Shown: positions 1 through 7,850, counted from the first letter of the stretch. The stretch: DNA of 10,344 nt from Gammaproteobacteria bacterium (GCA_021151625.1 JAGKWY010000120.1:1-10344); one strand, 5' to 3'. Numbers and translations are program-made. Notes: a model not told the origin generated them from the sequence alone.

Positions 1-8
1 TTAGAGTA

Positions 9-29
9 AACCCACGTCCGACGTGGGTT
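9..29. terminator. Perfect short palindrome at left edge, possible terminator
   Basis: Two 10-base arms, AACCCACGTC and GACGTGGGTT, flank a single central base. The plus-strand bases after it (TTGTTGTACTTT) are only loosely T-rich, and the minus-strand side has no T run. It may terminate a plus-strand gene lying left of the window, since a TAA occurs at 7-9 just before it, or serve both directions for convergent genes. The stem is clear; the role is inferred. Confidence 0.4.
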
Positions 30-49
30 GTTGTACTTTGGCATGTTAG

Positions 50-75
50 CACCTCTTTCATATTGAAAAGAGGTG
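50..75. terminator. Hairpin 20 bases after the metallopeptidase stop
   Basis: A 9-bp stem, CACCTCTTT pairing with AAAGAGGTG, has an 8-base loop that can pair further if one A is bulged. It lies just beyond the stop codon of the metallopeptidase gene in the direction of its transcription. It has no downstream U-tract on the minus strand, so it is not a textbook intrinsic terminator. It could be a 3' end-stabilising hairpin or act together with the palindrome at 9-29. Confidence 0.4.
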
Positions 76-95
76 TCCACTAAAGCGGGGGAAGT

Positions 96-2657
96 TCAAT
101 CTGCATTGGTGAGCGTTGTTATTCCCCAGGATTTTAGTAAGCCCGCTGCGGCATTACTTGATGGTTGTTTTATTTCCAGTTTCCAGATGCCATTGGGGGT
201 TTCTCCATTCAATGGGACAAACATTTCATTGAAACCGAAATCACCTGGTGCGCTACCATTGATCTGCGATTCCCAGAATGGGAGGCTGGTTAATGCAATG
301 CGTGTCCCGGTTGGGGACTGCAATATTATTGTTGGAGTGCTAAAAAGTGGGATGCGCATATCCAAATGCAATTTGAAATATTTTGCGTTTACTTGCAGTC
401 CTTGAATTGCCAATTCGCTGGTAACTATTTCACTACTGGTTGCGGGAATTTTTAAATTGGGCTTGGTCTCGGTTCGGGTAACAACAGGTTGACCAATTAA
501 ATAATTAAATGAGTGGGTACTGGTCTTTTGTTGCAGGGTATAAGGGTCTATGTAGTTAAGCTTTGCCTGCAGTTCGAGTGCACTACCGCATGGCGTATTC
601 GCTGTCAGGGTAATCCGTGGATTAATAGTGGTGGATGACTCGGCATCCACCACTAATGTAGCTGGTTCATTATTATCAACCGTGATACCGGGTGTTGTGC
701 TGCTGATTTCGGTTTTTATATCGGTAATTTTTAGCGCGCTATTATTGCGCACTAGCATTTGTGCGCCGAGGTTAGTTCCCGGCTGGATTATGTCATTGCC
801 CTGAGTGCCAAATAGCTGTGGATTATCCAGCGTCAGTGATCCCGGCAGAATATCCTGTGCAATAAAACTGCGGCGAAACACATCGGCGTGGGGTCCCTGC
901 GGATGTAGTTGCTGCGCGCTCAAAACAATCGCTTTGGCCATTTCCTCCATGGTGACATCGCTGCCCAAACCAAAATGTGCTTCCAAAATGAGTCGGTCGA
1001 CCTCTTCCCGTGCAATGCCTTTTTTCATCAGTTCGCGCAAGGAATTGTAGAGCGGTGCAGACCAGAGTTCATCGGAGTAATGATCGCCCACTTTTTCATG
1101 GGCTTGATAAGTTTTCCCTTTGAGGTGGCGGGTATCGGTGCGCGTTAATAAGCGTCCATCGGGCCAGCAGGAATTAAAGGCAATCCAGTTACCCATTCGT
1201 TCCGGATAAAAAATGGCACCGTTGGTGGTGGTCAGGTTGTAAGAAGCTGACCAATAATCTGCAAAGCCCTCACCCATGGCACCAGTGTCGCCGCCGTACC
1301 AACCGGGGTTAATGGAGAAATGAATCGCATGGCCGTACTCATGCAAAATTACATCGGCATCTTCTGCCATGGCTGGGCAACCTGTTGCAACACCGAATGA
1401 AATTGCATTGTCGAAACTGTTATAGAACGCATTGTGCACACCAAATGCACCCTGTGCGTCCACACTAATGGGCGCATATTGAATTCCTGTTGCTTGTGTA
1501 AAACCGAGCGATTGAATATAGCGCTGGCTTTGGTCGAGATGAAAATAGGCCATTACATCCTGAAACGCAGATTCATTGCGCTTTGCTCGCCAGTTGCCAT
1601 CTGTCGTGGTGCTAGGAACTGTCTCAGGGGATTCATTATCCTCAATGGTGACCCAGGGACCTCGAAGTTGATAAATACCTTCGGCGAGCGTTATATCGCG
1701 CAGCGGTCGCTCAACATAAGCTGCCGTAAAATCTTCCAGTGGCGAGTTAATACTTAGCTCAATTTTTTGCAGCGCGGTTATTGGGTCAGGGTCAAATAGC
1801 AATGCAGTTCCATTGGTGCGGGCTTCATTGGTTGCGGTGCTATTTTCAGCAGCAATTTTTTTGCGTTGTTGGTTTTTGTTATTTAATGCAGCGAGCGCGG
1901 ATTGATAGCTCTGCGGGTTGTGATTTTTTTTTAATTCAGCGGGATTTAATTGGCGTTGGAAATCATCGGGCATAAAGGCGGGGGTGTCCAGGCGTTCAAT
2001 GCTGAGGAGTTCGCCGCTATGTGCATCGACGGTGTACTCCCAATTGCCTGGCTGGCGGTTGGTAATCAGGTTGATGCGATAGACCAGGCGCAACTGGCCT
2101 GAGGCTTCCGCATAGACCAGGCGTGCGCGCGGTTTTGAGCGCAGTACACTGCCTGCCAGCTGATGTTGCCAAATATTCTGGAGTGCTACCTGTGTACCAA
2201 TGACGGGTGGTTTTACCGCTCCATTAGACGGTGTTGCAAGGAGTATTTGGGTATTGTTGTAGACCCGGATTACGGTATTGGTTTTTGCATCCACGCTGAC
2301 AATTATTTCTGCGCGGTCTACCGGCAAATCGTTGTATGTCTGTTGAAAGCGGTAATGGCGCGAATAAAGGCTGGGCTGTTGTTCACTGAATTTTAATGTT
2401 TCTGGTGCAGTCAGTTGATAGCGCTGGGCATGGCTAATCAAAAAGTTGTGCGCTGAGGTTTCGTCAGTAATATTGGTGTGGGTAAAGAATTCCTGGTGTG
2501 TATCCAGTTTGGTATTGGGGGGAGCTGCATGTGCTATTAGAGAAACCAAATTCAAGGGGATAAGTGCAACTAGAAAAAGTGGTGCCAGAGAAAATAATTT
2601 ATGGGTAGATTTTTTTGCGTGTGATTCCTGGGAAATCCTGAACAAGATGCATTTCAT
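96..2657 (-). CDS. Secreted zinc metallopeptidase, thermolysin/fungalysin-like, with C-terminal P-domain
   Basis: This is a predicted exported neutral endopeptidase of about 853 aa. A signal peptide spans residues 1-44 (basic start, hydrophobic FSLAPLFLVALIPLNLVSL, cleavage after AHA). An FTP/PepSY-type inhibitory propeptide follows at roughly 75-228 (for example RHYRFQQTYNDLPVDRAEI). The catalytic domain holds HEYGH at 439-443 and the third zinc ligand in GEGFAD (Glu463). The 19-residue spacing from His443 to Glu463 equals that of thermolysin. A later HYSDELWSAPLYN segment resembles the conserved D/GEIW region of these families. Residues about 605-725 look like an Ig-like beta sandwich, and about 740-850 like a proprotein-convertase P-domain. 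I chose the ATG at 2657 over the one at 2675 because AAGGAA stands 6 bases upstream of it, and the earlier ATG has no ribosome binding site. The fold class is well supported; the substrate is unknown. It appears monocistronic. Confidence 0.9.
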   Translation of the reverse strand: MKCILFRISQESHAKKSTHKLFSLAPLFLVALIPLNLVSLIAHAAPPNTKLDTHQEFFTHTNITDETSAHNFLISHAQRYQLTAPETLKFSEQQPSLYSRHYRFQQTYNDLPVDRAEIIVSVDAKTNTVIRVYNNTQILLATPSNGAVKPPVIGTQVALQNIWQHQLAGSVLRSKPRARLVYAEASGQLRLVYRINLITNRQPGNWEYTVDAHSGELLSIERLDTPAFMPDDFQRQLNPAELKKNHNPQSYQSALAALNNKNQQRKKIAAENSTATNEARTNGTALLFDPDPITALQKIELSINSPLEDFTAAYVERPLRDITLAEGIYQLRGPWVTIEDNESPETVPSTTTDGNWRAKRNESAFQDVMAYFHLDQSQRYIQSLGFTQATGIQYAPISVDAQGAFGVHNAFYNSFDNAISFGVATGCPAMAEDADVILHEYGHAIHFSINPGWYGGDTGAMGEGFADYWSASYNLTTTNGAIFYPERMGNWIAFNSCWPDGRLLTRTDTRHLKGKTYQAHEKVGDHYSDELWSAPLYNSLRELMKKGIAREEVDRLILEAHFGLGSDVTMEEMAKAIVLSAQQLHPQGPHADVFRRSFIAQDILPGSLTLDNPQLFGTQGNDIIQPGTNLGAQMLVRNNSALKITDIKTEISSTTPGITVDNNEPATLVVDAESSTTINPRITLTANTPCGSALELQAKLNYIDPYTLQQKTSTHSFNYLIGQPVVTRTETKPNLKIPATSSEIVTSELAIQGLQVNAKYFKLHLDMRIPLFSTPTIILQSPTGTRIALTSLPFWESQINGSAPGDFGFNEMFVPLNGETPNGIWKLEIKQPSSNAAAGLLKSWGITTLTNAD

Positions 2658-2663
2658 TGCTGA

Positions 2664-2669
2664 TTCCTT
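2664..2669 (-). promoter_or_regulatory. Shine-Dalgarno deciding the metallopeptidase start
   Basis: The minus strand reads AAGGAA, then six bases, then ATG at 2657. The alternative in-frame ATG at 2675 has only CGTCAATAACAGC before it, so translation most likely begins at MKCILFR. Confidence 0.75.
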
Positions 2670-2694
2670 TTCCATGCTGTTATTGACGTAAAGC

Positions 2695-2730
2695 AGCGGC
2701 TGCTAGCGCCGCTCATTAACTAGCGTCGCT
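2695..2730. repeat. Imperfect direct repeat plus inverted repeat upstream of metallopeptidase
   Basis: CTAGCGCCGCT (2703-2713) is repeated with one change as CTAGCGTCGCT (2720-2730), a period of 17 bases. The first copy also pairs with AGCGGC at 2695-2700 through its GCCGCT end. The block lies 38-73 bases upstream of the metallopeptidase ATG, next to a possible -10 (TATAGT, minus strand, 2732-2737). Position suggests an operator or a 5' UTR structure, but this is inference. Confidence 0.4.
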
Positions 2731-2848
2731 AACTATAGTCGGAGAATGAGATGGGCACCATTAGGTAATATTTATCTGGTTTGGCATGCAAAATCTGTAT
2801 GCAAATGTATCAATAAATACTATGTCGTTCAGCGGTGGGGAGTGGAGG

Positions 2849-5800
2849 TTATTCCCACACGAGGGCTTCACTATTTTGTGCAATTACATTCAATTCTTGA
2901 TCCTGAATCATGCCTTGCAAATTGCTCCCGATTTCCTGGTGCAGGTCAGTGGTGCGGGTGGTACTGGTGGCAGTGAGGCCAACACTGCGGTTGCGGCCGG
3001 ATTTTTTGGCTGCGTAGAGCGCATGGTCGGCGACGTCGATGACTTGTTCCCAACTTAATGCCATGGGCACTTCGCGCAGGAAAGGGAAACAGGCAAAACC
3101 GATAGAACAGGTTTTTTTCAAATCCGATCCATCGGGCAATTTAAATGTGTGTTCAGCAATAGTTTTGCGAATGCGCTCAGCCATCAGTGGTGCATCTTCG
3201 CGATCGGCAAAGCGGCTCACCACTAAAAACTCTTCACCGCCCCAGCGCACCACACAATCGGATTCGCGACATACATGGGTGAGTAAATCCGACAATTGAA
3301 TCAACAATTGATCGCCCGCAGTGTGGCCGTAAATGTCATTGACCGATTTAAAATGATCCACATCCAGAATAAAAAAGGTGAGATCCGGGCTGGGTTTTTT
3401 GCGTGGTTCTTTGGAAAAGGTCGCGTTGTATTCGCGCTGTACCTTGGCGGTGTCCATGGGCATTAATTTTTGCAAATAGCGACGATTGCTTAAGCCGGTT
3501 AATGGGTCAGACAAACTAATCGCCTCCAGCTGCGCATAGGCACTTTCCAGTTCGCTATTTTTGCTGCGTAATTCTGCCGTGCGCTCAGTAACTTTCTGCT
3601 CCAGCTCATGGCTAATTTGTTGGGCGACCAGAACTTTTTGGTGTTGATTGCGCACGAACATTAACAGCAATCCAAGAATAAACGCCGCATAAATACTGTA
3701 GGCCCACCAGGTCTTCCAGGGCGGTGGCAGTACGATTAATTGAATGCTGTGTCCCTGCTCATTCCAGATGCCGTCATTGTTGCTCGCCTTCACCCGGAAT
3801 TGATAAGTGCCGGCGGGTAAGTTGGTGTAGAGCGCGGTACGCTGGTTGCCCACGGTGCGCCATTGATCGTCAAAACCTTCCAGCATGTAGGCGTACAGAT
3901 TTTTTTCTGACTCGCGATAATTCAGCGCTGCAAAGCTGAAGGAGATCATCGACTGGGTGTAGTCCAAAGTGATGGACGTAGTCTGGGTGATGGAGCGGGT
4001 TAGAAGGTTGTCTGCTCCGTTAACAGCGACCTTTTCAGTAAACAGGCGGAAATCGGTCAGCGCGATATTAGGCGCGACTTTATTTTGATAATTATCGAGT
4101 TGGTTTACATCAAAGACATACAAACCATTGCGCGAGCCGAAGGCGATGGCGCCTGCACTGGTTACCAGCCCGGCGCCGGTTGCTACTCCGCCGATCAACT
4201 GGCCATTAATACGAGTGTAGTTTTTTACCACAAGGGTATCGGGATTAAAGCGCACTATGCCGTTGTTGGTGCCCAACCATAAATTGCCGTGGCTATCTTC
4301 CAGAATCGCGCGTATGCCCTGGTCGGCAAAACCGTTGCGGGTGTTGTAGAGGGTGAAATCATCTGTTTCCGGATGATAGAGGTGAAGGCCCATATCGGTA
4401 CCAAACCAAAGGCGTCCCTTGGCATCTTCACGGATTGATAGCACTGAGCCATTGGCCAGGCTGCGCGGATTTTTGGCGTCGGGCATATAGCGTTTGAAGG
4501 CGCCGGTGGTACGGTCCAGCAGGTTGAGGCCGTAAGCCGAGCCGGCCCAGAGACGCCCCTGGGAATCTTCGTAGGAAACCCAGGTTACGGAACTGGAGAT
4601 ACTGTCCGGCTTGGCGTCATCGTGTGAGTAAAACTGATACTTGCCGGTTGTTGGGTCAAAGCGGGTCAAACCGTTGTAGTGGGTGCTAAACCAGAGGTTA
4701 TGGGTGCGATCTTCAAAAATATTCCACACCATCAGGTCATTTAACTTGTCGCCACTGGCTTCGCCGCGCTTACTTTGATCCGGGTCTACCGGCAATGTGT
4801 CAAAGCGATCTGTTGCAGGGTTGTATTTCTGCACCCCCGAGCCCCAGGTGCCAAACAGTAAATTGCCCTGCGAATCCATCCGGCCGCTCAGGACTGCAGT
4901 GGTGGCTACACGTGAGTCATCGCCGGTGGTGTGCTTGTAGTGGGTAAACAGATCTGTTTTCGGGTCCAGGCGCGATATGCCGCCCGACCCCAACCAGAAG
5001 TTGCCTGCTCTATCCTCGACTATGGCTTCCACATTATTGTCGTAGGGCCCCAGGTTTTCAGTCAGCGATTTTTGATAAACCCTTACTGCCGTGCTGGAAC
5101 GGTCATAAATATGTACGCCCGAAGGGTAGGTGCCGATCCAGAGGTCACCAGTGCGATCTTCGTAAATGCGGCGAATGGTATTGCTAATCAAGCGGCCTGC
5201 ACCGCCATCACCGCGCTCAAAGTGAATCCAGTTATCTTGTGCCTCGTTATACAGGCTGATGCCTGCGCCATCACTACCAGTCCAAACCCAACCGTTGCGG
5301 TCCACATAAATCTGGCGCGAAAAGTTATTGCCCAGGCTGTCCGGATCCTTGGGGTCGTATTGATAGTTGATGAATTCACCAGTGTTTTGATCCAGTCGGT
5401 AGATGCCGTTGTCGCTGCCAATCCAGACGCGTTTGGAATGGTCTACCGCAATGGTGCGAATGCTATTTTCCAGTACCGATTTGGGGTTGTCAGGATTGGG
5501 GATATGTTGGGTGAATTTTTGCTCGGCAAGGTTCATCTGTGTCAGGCCGGTTTCTTGCCCCAGCCAGACTTTGCCCTCGGCATCCACAACTATGTCGCTA
5601 ATTTGGTTGCTGGGTAAACCGCCTGTTTGCTGGTTGAGAATCGCCAGTTGTTCGCTAATCGGGTCAAGGATTCCGAGTCCATTTGCAGTTCCTACCAGGA
5701 TTTTCCCATCGCTATTTTCAGCAATCGCATTAACGGCACCGCCGGCATCGAGCATGGCATCCAGGCTTTTGATTGGTACCAGGACTTCGTAGTTGCGATC

Positions 5801-6214
5801 ATAGCGATAGAGGCCGGAACGAGTCGCCGCCCAGAGGTTGTGTTGCTTGTCCTCCAATAAATCCAGCACCTGGTTTACCGCTTCGGTTTTGCTCAGGTCG
5901 TGCGGATCTTTGGCGGCGGGAATCGGCAGGAATTCATAACCGTCGTAGCGCAGCAAGGCATTGCGTCCACCCAACCACATAAATCCCTGGTAGTCCTGCA
6001 ATATGGCTTCTACCTCGCCCAGGGCAATATCCTGGTTCTGCATGATGTTGCGGAAGTGGATGTTTTTTGGGTAGGCCTCGCCCTGGGCCGCCGCGCCGGT
6101 TTGCGTGGCGAATGCAAGTGCGCTTAGAAATATATAGGCAATGAACAGTCTGCCGCTGTTGGCGGAAGAGAGCAGGCGCACGAGTCGAGCTAGAGCAGAA
6201 AATGGTGGAATCAT
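2849..6214 (-). CDS. Membrane-bound propeller sensor diguanylate cyclase (Reg_prop, Y_Y_Y, GGDEF)
   Basis: This is a 1121-aa inner-membrane protein predicted to sense a periplasmic signal and make cyclic di-GMP from two GTP. An N-terminal signal or anchor lies at about residues 22-43. Then come some 13-14 two-component-regulator propeller repeats, recognisable as VWIGSDNGIYRLD, LWFGTDMGLHLYH and LWLGTNNGIVRFN, which would form two beta-propellers as in hybrid two-component systems. A Y_Y_Y domain follows at about 745-830 (NLPAGTYQFRVKASNNDG), a membrane helix at about 835-856 (WWAYSIYAAFILGLLLMFV), a coiled coil at about 858-895, and a GGDEF domain at about 898-1072. The active motif GGEEF is at 992-996. 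An inhibitory I-site, RESD, is at 983-986, exactly five residues before it, so product feedback is likely. A 45-residue tail follows. No clear Shine-Dalgarno precedes the ATG. The ligand is unknown; oligosaccharide is a guess from related sensors. Confidence 0.94.
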   Translation of the reverse strand: MIPPFSALARLVRLLSSANSGRLFIAYIFLSALAFATQTGAAAQGEAYPKNIHFRNIMQNQDIALGEVEAILQDYQGFMWLGGRNALLRYDGYEFLPIPAAKDPHDLSKTEAVNQVLDLLEDKQHNLWAATRSGLYRYDRNYEVLVPIKSLDAMLDAGGAVNAIAENSDGKILVGTANGLGILDPISEQLAILNQQTGGLPSNQISDIVVDAEGKVWLGQETGLTQMNLAEQKFTQHIPNPDNPKSVLENSIRTIAVDHSKRVWIGSDNGIYRLDQNTGEFINYQYDPKDPDSLGNNFSRQIYVDRNGWVWTGSDGAGISLYNEAQDNWIHFERGDGGAGRLISNTIRRIYEDRTGDLWIGTYPSGVHIYDRSSTAVRVYQKSLTENLGPYDNNVEAIVEDRAGNFWLGSGGISRLDPKTDLFTHYKHTTGDDSRVATTAVLSGRMDSQGNLLFGTWGSGVQKYNPATDRFDTLPVDPDQSKRGEASGDKLNDLMVWNIFEDRTHNLWFSTHYNGLTRFDPTTGKYQFYSHDDAKPDSISSSVTWVSYEDSQGRLWAGSAYGLNLLDRTTGAFKRYMPDAKNPRSLANGSVLSIREDAKGRLWFGTDMGLHLYHPETDDFTLYNTRNGFADQGIRAILEDSHGNLWLGTNNGIVRFNPDTLVVKNYTRINGQLIGGVATGAGLVTSAGAIAFGSRNGLYVFDVNQLDNYQNKVAPNIALTDFRLFTEKVAVNGADNLLTRSITQTTSITLDYTQSMISFSFAALNYRESEKNLYAYMLEGFDDQWRTVGNQRTALYTNLPAGTYQFRVKASNNDGIWNEQGHSIQLIVLPPPWKTWWAYSIYAAFILGLLLMFVRNQHQKVLVAQQISHELEQKVTERTAELRSKNSELESAYAQLEAISLSDPLTGLSNRRYLQKLMPMDTAKVQREYNATFSKEPRKKPSPDLTFFILDVDHFKSVNDIYGHTAGDQLLIQLSDLLTHVCRESDCVVRWGGEEFLVVSRFADREDAPLMAERIRKTIAEHTFKLPDGSDLKKTCSIGFACFPFLREVPMALSWEQVIDVADHALYAAKKSGRNRSVGLTATSTTRTTDLHQEIGSNLQGMIQDQELNVIAQNSEALVWE

Positions 6215-6242
6215 TTTTATTTATGGAATTGGTGAAACCAGA

Positions 6243-6283
6243 CAGCTGTTTTATGGTGAGTAAGACTATTTATAGCAGCTGTT
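6243..6283. repeat. Two CAGCTGTT copies upstream of the sensor cyclase
   Basis: CAGCTGTT occurs at 6243-6250 and 6276-6283, 33 bases start to start, about three helical turns. The first copy sits in the palindrome ACAGCTGT. Between them the minus strand contains TATAAAT, a possible -10. The copies lie 29-69 bases before the sensor gene's ATG, so they could be a paired operator, although chance cannot be excluded for 8-mers. Confidence 0.3.
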
Positions 6284-6323
6284 GGTGATTTCGCACGCCG
6301 GATTTTCGTTCATTTTGAGCGAC

Positions 6324-6539
6324 TTAGCGTTTCTCCTGATCCCGCAAGTAAGCCACCAATGCATTGGCATGCCCATGCCCCATCCCGTGTTCGCTCTTGA
6401 GCCAGTTCACCATCTCCATATGTTTCAGGTCTTTTTGTTGCCTGAGCAATTTGAACCAGTGTTCAACCGGCTGACCGTATTTGGTTTCGATGGAGGGAAA
6501 GTAAGATGCGGGACCTTTTACTTTTTCGGTGGCGGACAT
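6324..6539 (-). CDS. DUF4287 domain-containing small protein
   Basis: This is a 71-aa soluble protein beginning MSATEKVKGPASYFPSIE and containing YGQPVEHWFKLLR and GMGHGHANALVAYLR, which I recognise as the DUF4287 pattern. The family is short, sometimes fused to DUF5655, and has no established biochemical role. The ATG at 6539 is preferred over one 14 codons upstream (6581) because AGGAG stands six bases before it. No signal peptide or membrane segment is visible. The gene stands alone between the PEP-CTERM terminator and the sensor gene, with 109 bases to the latter, and I see no convincing terminator after it. Confidence 0.88.
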   Translation of the reverse strand: MSATEKVKGPASYFPSIETKYGQPVEHWFKLLRQQKDLKHMEMVNWLKSEHGMGHGHANALVAYLRDQEKR

Positions 6540-6545
6540 GTGGAA

Positions 6546-6550
6546 CTCCT
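6546..6550 (-). promoter_or_regulatory. Shine-Dalgarno setting the DUF4287 start
   Basis: AGGAG on the minus strand is followed by six bases and ATG at 6539. The longer reading frame from 6581 has no such site, and its first 14 residues (MINPSQSSHSQEFH) are unlike the family. Confidence 0.85.
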
Positions 6551-6584
6551 GCGAGTGTGATGATTGGGATGGATTTATCACATA

Positions 6585-6610
6585 GTCGAGTCAATGGCTT
6601 TTGATTCGAC
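6585..6610. repeat. Inverted repeat upstream of DUF4287 gene
   Basis: GTCGAGTCAA (6585-6594) faces TTGATTCGAC (6601-6610) across a 6-base spacer, with nine of ten positions complementary and a G-T at the other. It lies 46-71 bases before the DUF4287 ATG, where an operator or leader hairpin would be. Its left arm shares AGTCGAGTCA with the terminator at 6671-6704. Confidence 0.5.
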
Positions 6611-6670
6611 AGGAGAAGTTAAAAAATTGTTTACCGCCAATTGAAGGCTAATTTTTTTACTACCACATAA

Positions 6671-6704
6671 TAAAAAGTCGAGTCATTTCTGACTCGACTT
6701 TTTA
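6671..6704 (-). terminator. Intrinsic terminator of the PEP-CTERM gene
   Basis: A perfect 15-bp stem, TAAAAAGTCGAGTCA against its complement, surrounds the loop TTTC (GAAA in the minus-strand RNA, a GNRA tetraloop). The minus-strand transcript reads A-rich stem, hairpin, then a run of five U's. It begins 38 bases after the PEP-CTERM stop codon. Its symmetry would let it work in both directions, but no plus-strand gene ends here. Confidence 0.9.
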
Positions 6705-6741
6705 TTTCCCATATTATGTATTTACAGCGGCACAGCAGGTT

Positions 6742-7623
6742 TTATTTTGCCGCAACAGCGCGCTGGCGAATTGCAAACAACCCGAACGTACCCAGAAGCA
6801 TCAGCACCATCGAACTTGATTCAGGTACATCATGTGGTGGCTTGCAACTATCGCAGTCCCTCAGGCTCCATTCTTCAAAAGAGCCGTCGGCGTGATACGG
6901 GTTGCCAAAATAACTATAGAAAGTGACGTAGTCATTAGCGTTAACTCCGGCGAAATTGCTCTCCAGTATATACATCGCCATATCGCTTTGACCGTTGCCT
7001 GAAGTGCGTGCGCCGTCCAGATTCACGGTGACATCGCCATCGCTGCCGACATCCATATCATAGCGTTTGGTTCCCAAGGTATTCAGGTTGTTGGAAAAGG
7101 GTGCAGTGAGCGCGGTAGCACTGGTAAAGATTTGCACGCTGTTCAGGCTAATCAAGCGTTTGCTCGCATCCTTTTTATCATTGGGGTCATCAAGATCCAG
7201 TAAAAATTCGTAGTAACCCATTCCGTCAAGGTTTACATAAATCAGGTCTGAAAATTGTATTGAGTGAGTCCAAACCCCGGTCTTTTCATCAAATTTGGGT
7301 TGGCTCGCATTGGCATAGTCAGCGTTATAACCTTGCTCGCTGCCAGTTGGTGTTGAGCTGTTTTTGCCTTGAATTCTCAGGAATGGCTCGAATACGCCCG
7401 TCCCTGTAGGTTGGGTGTCTATACGCGTATAGATGGTTCCGTTGGCCGTGCCCGAATCGTAGGCGGCCCCTGCGGAGATCAAATCGATAACAGTGGCTGA
7501 CGCTGATGTGGCAATGAGTAGTTGTGCGATTGCAACTGCAAAAGTTGCAGTGATTTTAGAGCACAACGTCGTGCGAAAGGTTGTTTTTGCATGGGTTGAT
7601 GTTGTGTTGAGCGAAGCTTTCAT
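6742..7623 (-). CDS. PEP-CTERM sorting-signal exported protein
   Basis: This is a 293-aa predicted surface or extracellular protein. The signal peptide spans residues 1-43 (hydrophobic ITATFAVAIAQLLIATS, cleavage after ASA). The body, 44-255, is rich in Asp, Asn, Gly and Ser, with no cysteine, as expected for an exported beta-rich protein; I do not recognise its domain. A CDSC pair stands at 257-260. The last 30 residues form a PEP-CTERM tail: VPESS at 266-270, a hydrophobic stretch at about 272-285 (MVLMLLGTFGLFAI) and RQR at 287-289, the signal processed by exosortase in exopolysaccharide-producing bacteria. The motif reads PES instead of PEP. AAGGAG lies eight bases before the ATG. The exosortase itself is not in this window. 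Its function is unknown; a matrix or biofilm role is inferred from the family. Confidence 0.88.
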   Translation of the reverse strand: MKASLNTTSTHAKTTFRTTLCSKITATFAVAIAQLLIATSASATVIDLISAGAAYDSGTANGTIYTRIDTQPTGTGVFEPFLRIQGKNSSTPTGSEQGYNADYANASQPKFDEKTGVWTHSIQFSDLIYVNLDGMGYYEFLLDLDDPNDKKDASKRLISLNSVQIFTSATALTAPFSNNLNTLGTKRYDMDVGSDGDVTVNLDGARTSGNGQSDMAMYILESNFAGVNANDYVTFYSYFGNPYHADGSFEEWSLRDCDSCKPPHDVPESSSMVLMLLGTFGLFAIRQRAVAAK

Positions 7624-7631
7624 AGCAAGAA

Positions 7632-7637
7632 CTCCTT
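7632..7637 (-). promoter_or_regulatory. Shine-Dalgarno of the PEP-CTERM gene
   Basis: A consensus AAGGAG on the minus strand, eight bases before ATG at 7623, fixes the start and contrasts with the three upstream accessory genes, which have no such site. Confidence 0.85.
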
Positions 7638-7667
7638 AATACTTAGACTGGTACTTGCATCGGTGAC

Positions 7668-7722
7668 TTAAACCTTCAGGCGTTTAAATCATTATTTTTA
7701 ACGCAAATGCCATTCCATGGCA
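7668..7722. repeat. Two small inverted repeats in the PEP-CTERM upstream region
   Basis: TTAAAC (7668-7673) faces GTTTAA (7682-7687) across eight bases, and TGCCAT (7708-7713) faces ATGGCA (7717-7722) across three. Both lie 45-100 bases before the PEP-CTERM ATG, where promoter and operator sites are expected. The rest of the gap up to 7850 shows nothing I can name besides a short GAGGC tandem near 7762 and a TTGGTC duplication near 7825. I find no convincing -35/-10 pair. Confidence 0.3.
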
Positions 7723-7850
7723 CCTAAGTCATTGTTTTTGCTTGCTGAGGGATTATTTTGTGAGGCGAGGCGAGGTCGATCTGTATGTTTTTTCGACAAT
7801 TTGGGGCCGTTCGTTAGGCGGGATTGGTCCTTGGTCGCTAAGTCTGTAGG

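Noticed and set aside
2786..2805. Two ATGCAAA copies with a 13-base period as a possible repeat array
   Set aside because: There are only two 7-base copies in AT-rich intergenic DNA, with no third unit and no conserved spacer. It is neither CRISPR nor a convincing operator.
4931..5617. 228-codon open frame on the plus strand
   Set aside because: It lies wholly antisense to the propeller repeats of the sensor cyclase, is monotonously Val/Ala/Ile-rich without domain structure, and has no ribosome site. It is a shadow of the repeat coding.
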